Source: Nonomuraea turcica
GTDB taxonomy: Bacteria; Actinomycetota; Actinomycetes; Streptosporangiales; Streptosporangiaceae
Assembly (NCBI RefSeq): GCF_030718205.1
Contig: NZ_JAUZQF010000001.1
Coordinates: 248,001-312,000, forward strand
Direction of reading: 5' to 3'
DNA: 64,000 nt
The notes beneath the pieces are model-generated. The model had not been told where the DNA came from and ran no database searches. It saw nothing but the letters and a program-made list of their open reading frames with translations. The translations under genes were made by a program, and so were the position numbers. Within the stretch, counting starts at the first letter, position 1, and each line of letters opens with the position of its first letter. This document shows, piece by piece, positions 61,145-64,000 of the stretch.

Positions 61145-61564
61145 GGTTGTGATCCTACCATTGGTAGGAAGATCCGTGTGCTCGTCTGAGCGGGCGGGAC
61201 GGATGAATACCGTTCCACTTCTCGGACGGCTTCCTGCACCCAAGGTCGCTGCGTCTGTGCGGTGTGGGTGCCCAGTCTGTGTGAGTGGTGCGTGCTGCGT
61301 GGCGTTGATCTGCGGAAACAGCGCGCCACTGACAGCGAGCACATGCTCACGCGAGCATCCGTCTCCGATCCCCGAGGCTTGGCCGCTCGGACGGCACGGG
61401 CGGGGTTGTCGTTGAAGTGCCAGCCCTGGCCATACCTGACCCCGCGTGCCTAACGGCGACGCCCCGGAGAACCTGCTCTAGCCCGGTCCGGATTCTGAGA
61501 TTTGCTGCAGTATGGGGATCTAGAAGGGCGAGTCTCGGGGGGAGCGAGGGCCAAGGAGCGATGC
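61145..61564. other. Intergenic stretch between antitoxin and pseudogene
   Basis: Contains the toxin-antitoxin operator at 61153-61169; the remaining 390 bases show no gene I can support. The region directly before 61565 has CCAAGGAGCG, the ribosome site of the decayed gene. Confidence 0.4.
61153..61169. promoter_or_regulatory. Toxin-antitoxin operator
   Basis: TCCTACCA-T-TGGTAGGA, a perfect 17-bp palindrome nine bases before the antitoxin start codon. Placement and symmetry match RHH-antitoxin autorepression sites. Confidence 0.75.
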
Positions 61565-62584
61565 ATGACCGATGTCCGCAACTTCCTGCGAGACCTGTTC
61601 GGCAGGCTCGTGAGGCGGCCTGCCTGGTGGCGCCGTGACGGGTCGCGCAGGTGTCGATCTTCCTGAACGGCGACGAGGGCGCCATCAAGGACCTTCTGGA
61701 CGGCGACGAGGGCGACCTCAAGGCGCTCATCGTGCCGGGTGGCCAGCCGGCACCGTACTTCTCGTCGGGCCCGCCCACCAGCGTTCGCGATCTGGTAGAG
61801 AAGGCGACCGGCAAGCTCGGCGAGCGGACCGGCCCGAAGGGGCTGCCTCCCATCAGGTTTCAGCTCACCACGTTTGTGCTGCTGGTGATGCGGCAGCGCG
61901 AGGTCCGCAAGGTCGAGCTCGCCGACATGGAGCAGGCCCTGGCCGAGCACCGCCCGGGCCGGGTCGGGCCAAACGAGGACCGCCCGCTCGTGGTCTGGCT
62001 GGACTACCTGAGCAGGTCGCTCACCGGTTGGATCCCCGCGGCCTCGTTGATCGCCGCCGGGCTCGGCCGGATCACCACGATCCTCGGCTGGCTGCTGGCC
62101 GTCGCGGGCGGTGTCGTGGTCGCCGCGGGTCACGCGGTGCTGCTCGCCCGGACCTACGTCAGGAGTTCCTGGTTCCGCGGGCAGGAGTTCCACGCGCGTA
62201 ACCCGTGGGAGCGGCTGCCCGTGTACGCCGAGAGGCTGGCCTCCATAGAGGCGGCACGCCATGCTGGCCTACGATGCCGCGCTCGCCCTCGGGCTCGCGA
62301 TCGGCTCCGCCTACGGCGGCACCGACGCCGTGCCGGACAAGGGCACGGTCCTGTACGGCCTGAGCACGCTCGGCACGCAGTACGGGACCACGGGCGTGAT
62401 GGAGTTCACCGGGGGCAGGGAGCCGCACGAGTCGGCAGGCAAGCCCGTCATGCTCATTCAGGTGCCGCGAGGCCCGGGAGACCAGACGCTCGCGGGCCTG
62501 TGCGGCAGGCTCACCGAGCTGGTGCCGCCCGAGGCCGCCTGCCCCGACGCTGACCTGCGCGGAGCCCAGGAAGGCGGAACCTAG
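61565..62584 (+). pseudogene. Frameshifted membrane/ligand-binding protein gene
   Basis: Three pieces in different frames form one decayed gene. It starts MTDVRNFLRDLFGRLVRRPA (61565), shifts near 61648 into SIFLNGDEGAIKDLLDGDEG with a hydrophobic segment at about 62025-62150, and shifts again near 62255 into MLAYDAALALGLAIGSAYGG and TLGTQYGTTGVMEFTGGRE, which resembles the C-terminal lobe of ABC-type branched-chain amino acid binding proteins. A large internal deletion is likely, since the middle of the binding domain is missing. Confidence 0.65.
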
Positions 62585-62592
62585 GAAGGCGA

Positions 62593-62620
62593 ACGGCCCG
62601 CCGGCGTGCGGGCGGGCCGT
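62593..62620. terminator. Bidirectional hairpin terminator
   Basis: ACGGCCCGCC, an 8-base loop and GGCGGGCCGT lie between the ends of two convergent pseudogenes, 10 bp from each. A typical actinobacterial hairpin terminator without T-run. Confidence 0.65.
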
Positions 62621-62630
62621 CAGTGAGGTG

Positions 62631-63012
62631 TCAGATGGTGTCGACGACCTCGGAGGCGCCGGGCACGTCGCTGAGCAGGCGCGAGGCGGGGCCGATGTAG
62701 TTGGCGCTGGGGCGGACGAGTCTCCCCGTGCGCTTCTGCTCCAGGATGTGCGCGGCCCAGCCGGCCGTGTGGGCGCAGGTGAACATCGAGGTGAACATGT
62801 GGGGCGGCACCTCGGCGAAGTCCAGCACCACGGCCGCCCCAGTACTCGACGTTGGTGGCGAGCACCCGGTCGGGCTTGCGCGCGTGCAGCTCCTCCAGCG
62901 CGGCCTGCTCCAGCGCCGCCGCGACCTCGTACCGAGGCGCGTCGAGCTCTTTGGCGGTACGGCGCAGCACGCGGGCGCGCGGGTCCTCGGCGCGGTAGAC
63001 GCGGGTGCTCAA
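62631..63012 (-). pseudogene. Citrate synthase C-terminal fragment
   Basis: Minus-strand reading gives RVYRAEDPRARVLRRTAKEL, AALEELHARKPDRVLATNVE, then after a frameshift near 62835 VVLDFAEVPPHMFTSMFTCA, GWAAHILEQKRTGRLVRPSA to the stop at 62631. This is the C-terminal third of a bacterial citrate synthase, with the RVY..DPR and HxxEQKRxGRLVRP active-site regions. The 5' part is replaced by integrase sequence at about 63005. Confidence 0.85.
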
Positions 63013-63709
63013 GGCCGCCGAGGTGTCCGAACTCCACGCCTACGTGGTGATCAGCCTCACCACGGGCGTTCGTACCGAGGAAGCCCGCGCACTGCGCTGG
63101 GATCACGTCGTCGCCTGGATCCCCGGCCTCAAGGCGTGGCATCCGGTGACCGAGGCCGGGTTCAAACACAAGAGGTTCGCCATCTATGTGTGGCGTGCCG
63201 ACCGAGTAGGAGGTGACGCCAAGACCCGTAAGTCACGGCGCACGCTCGAACTGCCTAAGCTCGCTGCTGACGCTCTCCGGCGACACCACACCCGCCAAGC
63301 CGCCCACAAGCTCCAGGCGGGTGAGGCATGGCAAGATCACAGCCTGGTGTTCTGCACAAACGTCGGCACCCCACAGGCCGCGGCGAACGTACGACGGGCG
63401 TTCCGTAAGATCACCAAGGACGCCAAGATCGGAACCAACTGGACACCCCGCGAACTGCGTCACTCGTTCGTCTCCACCACGAGTGACCAGGGCGTACCCA
63501 TCGAGACCATCGCCGATCTCGTCGGGCACGCGGGCACCAGCGTCACGGAAGCGGTCTACCGGCACCAGCTCAAGCCGGTGATCACCAAGGGGCGCCCACA
63601 CCATGAACACAATCTTCGGCGACAAGTCGACGGGTTGAGTCCGAGTGAGATGGCTCCCCGATTGGCTCCTATCGACTTCCAGAAACGGAAAAGGGCCCGA
63701 CCCACTTAG
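63005..63709 (+). CDS. Tyrosine-type integrase, N-terminally truncated
   Basis: 234 residues covering the catalytic domain: LTTGVRTEEARALRWDHV (catalytic Arg), TRKSRRTLELPKLAADAL (Lys region), WTPRELRHSFVSTTSDQGV (R-x-x-R-H box), DLVGHAGTSVTEAVYRHQLK (His and nucleophile Tyr). Full-size relatives have about 400 residues; the arm-binding and core-binding N-terminus is lost, and the frame opens out of citrate synthase sequence. It ends 29 bp before the att/tRNA-Pro copy, the usual place for an island integrase. Probably not functional. Confidence 0.88.
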   Translation: MLKAAEVSELHAYVVISLTTGVRTEEARALRWDHVVAWIPGLKAWHPVTEAGFKHKRFAIYVWRADRVGGDAKTRKSRRTLELPKLAADALRRHHTRQAAHKLQAGEAWQDHSLVFCTNVGTPQAAANVRRAFRKITKDAKIGTNWTPRELRHSFVSTTSDQGVPIETIADLVGHAGTSVTEAVYRHQLKPVITKGRPHHEHNLRRQVDGLSPSEMAPRLAPIDFQKRKRARPT

Positions 63710-63738
63710 CGGATCAAGCCCTCTACCTGGTCAAACTG

Positions 63739-63783
63739 TGTCGGGGTGGCGGGATTTGAACCCACGACCTCTTCGTCCCGAAC
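63739..63783 (-). repeat. attR: tRNA-Pro 3' half
   Basis: Right copy of the 45-bp direct repeat; it lies inside the intact tRNA-Pro gene, so integration restored the tRNA. Confidence 0.9.
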
Positions 63784-63814
63784 GAAGCGCGCTGCCAAGC
63801 TGCGCTACACCCCG
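63741..63814 (-). tRNA. tRNA-Pro (CGG anticodon)
   Basis: A 74-nt cloverleaf on the minus strand: acceptor CGGGGTG/CACCCCG with discriminator A, D arm GCGC...GCGC, anticodon arm CTTCG-TTCGGGA-CGAAG (anticodon CGG), variable AGGTC, T arm GTGGG-TTCAAAT-CCCGC. The bases after the discriminator read CA rather than an encoded CCA. Confidence 0.97.
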
Positions 63815-63879
63815 GCGCACGCCGGTCTTGCGCGTGCTTGGAAAAGTCTAGCGGACTCTCAAGGTGCTTGTGACCGCCT

Positions 63880-64000
63880 TTATCGCCGGGGCACGAGGGT
63901 GAGGAGGGAGGCCTCGGGGAAGCAGGCGAAGCGGGCAGGTGCGTACGGGGAGGTGCCGAGGCCGGCGGACACGTGGAGCCAGGCGGACTCGTGGTGGCTC
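63880..64000 (-). CDS. Metallophosphoesterase, C-terminal end only
   Basis: The last 40 codons of a minus-strand gene entering from beyond the window: WLHVSAGLGTSPYAPARFAC, FPEASLLTLVPRR, stop TAA. The SAGLGTSP.APxRFxCxPE pattern is the usual tail of actinobacterial YkuE-like metallophosphoesterases. The catalytic part is outside the window. Confidence 0.75.
   Translation of the reverse strand, partial: SHHESAWLHVSAGLGTSPYAPARFACFPEASLLTLVPRR

Larger units (their letters stand above)
57617..63783. mobile_element. Decayed tRNA-Pro-integrated genomic island (about 6.2 kb)
   Basis: Bounded by identical 45-bp direct repeats (57617-57661 and 63739-63783), the right copy being the 3' half of an intact tRNA-Pro gene. 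It contains a tyrosine integrase next to the tRNA (N-terminus lost), an IS110 transposase, a VapBC-like pair, a DUF6082 protein and two pseudogenes. The arrangement is the standard product of site-specific integration into a tRNA. It is probably no longer self-mobile, since the integrase is truncated and no replication or transfer genes are seen. Confidence 0.85.

Overview
This 64 kb window is chromosomal DNA of a very high-GC actinomycete. Codon third positions are almost all G or C, GTG and TTG starts are common, and many genes overlap by 4 bp. The gene families (SARP and LuxR/ATPase regulators, DUF6082, GH130, GH16, actinobacterial Ser/Thr kinase) suit a Streptosporangiales member such as Nonomuraea. 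That placement is an inference, because no 16S or marker tree is available here.

Layout. 1-3.0 kb: a translationally coupled minus-strand operon of a GT4 glycosyltransferase, an alpha/alpha-toroid protein and a GH130 enzyme that runs off the window. 3.2-5.7 kb: an alpha/beta hydrolase and divergent LysR, followed by a frameshifted copy of the hydrolase 3' end. 5.7-7.8 kb: a SpoIIE-type phosphatase between two small proteins. 8.0-9.4 kb: a UBP zinc-finger protein and a fatty acid desaturase. 9.5-12.6 kb: two MarR units, each with its divergent target gene and visible operators. 12.7-24.2 kb: an exopolysaccharide cluster of seven minus-strand genes (four glycosyltransferases, a glycosyltransferase-flippase fusion, a large membrane protein and a small anchored protein), flanked by two GH16 glycanases. 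24.2-29.2 kb: a membrane-anchored beta-propeller protein convergent with a kinase-WD40 receptor.

29.3-32.3 kb is the most unusual part. An FMN-riboswitch-like leader precedes a riboflavin synthase-DHBP synthase fusion that is translationally coupled to two SAM methyltransferases. The synthase half lacks residues conserved in active enzymes, so a flavin- or lumazine-derived product or a divergent binding role is possible.

32.4-34.1 kb: an enoyl-CoA hydratase and an amidohydrolase. 34.1-39.6 kb: a LuxR/ATPase regulator, a hydrolase fragment, and an FAD monooxygenase with its TetR. 39.6-42.5 kb: an ECF41 sigma factor with three matching promoters (CCTCACA-N16-CGTC) in front of itself, a WrbA-type oxidoreductase and a SnoaL-like gene. 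42.7-45.6 kb: stress-type genes (alpha/beta hydrolase, Dps, DoxX, isochorismatase-like hydrolase). 46-57.2 kb: a SARP regulator, then an AraC regulator followed by six same-strand genes for hydrolases, an acetate-type permease and an amidohydrolase.

57.6-63.8 kb is a decayed genomic island in the 3' half of tRNA-Pro(CGG), bounded by a 45-bp direct repeat. It carries a DUF6082 protein, an IS110 transposase, a VapBC-like toxin-antitoxin pair, two pseudogenes and a truncated tyrosine integrase. The intact tRNA and the end of a metallophosphoesterase gene close the window.
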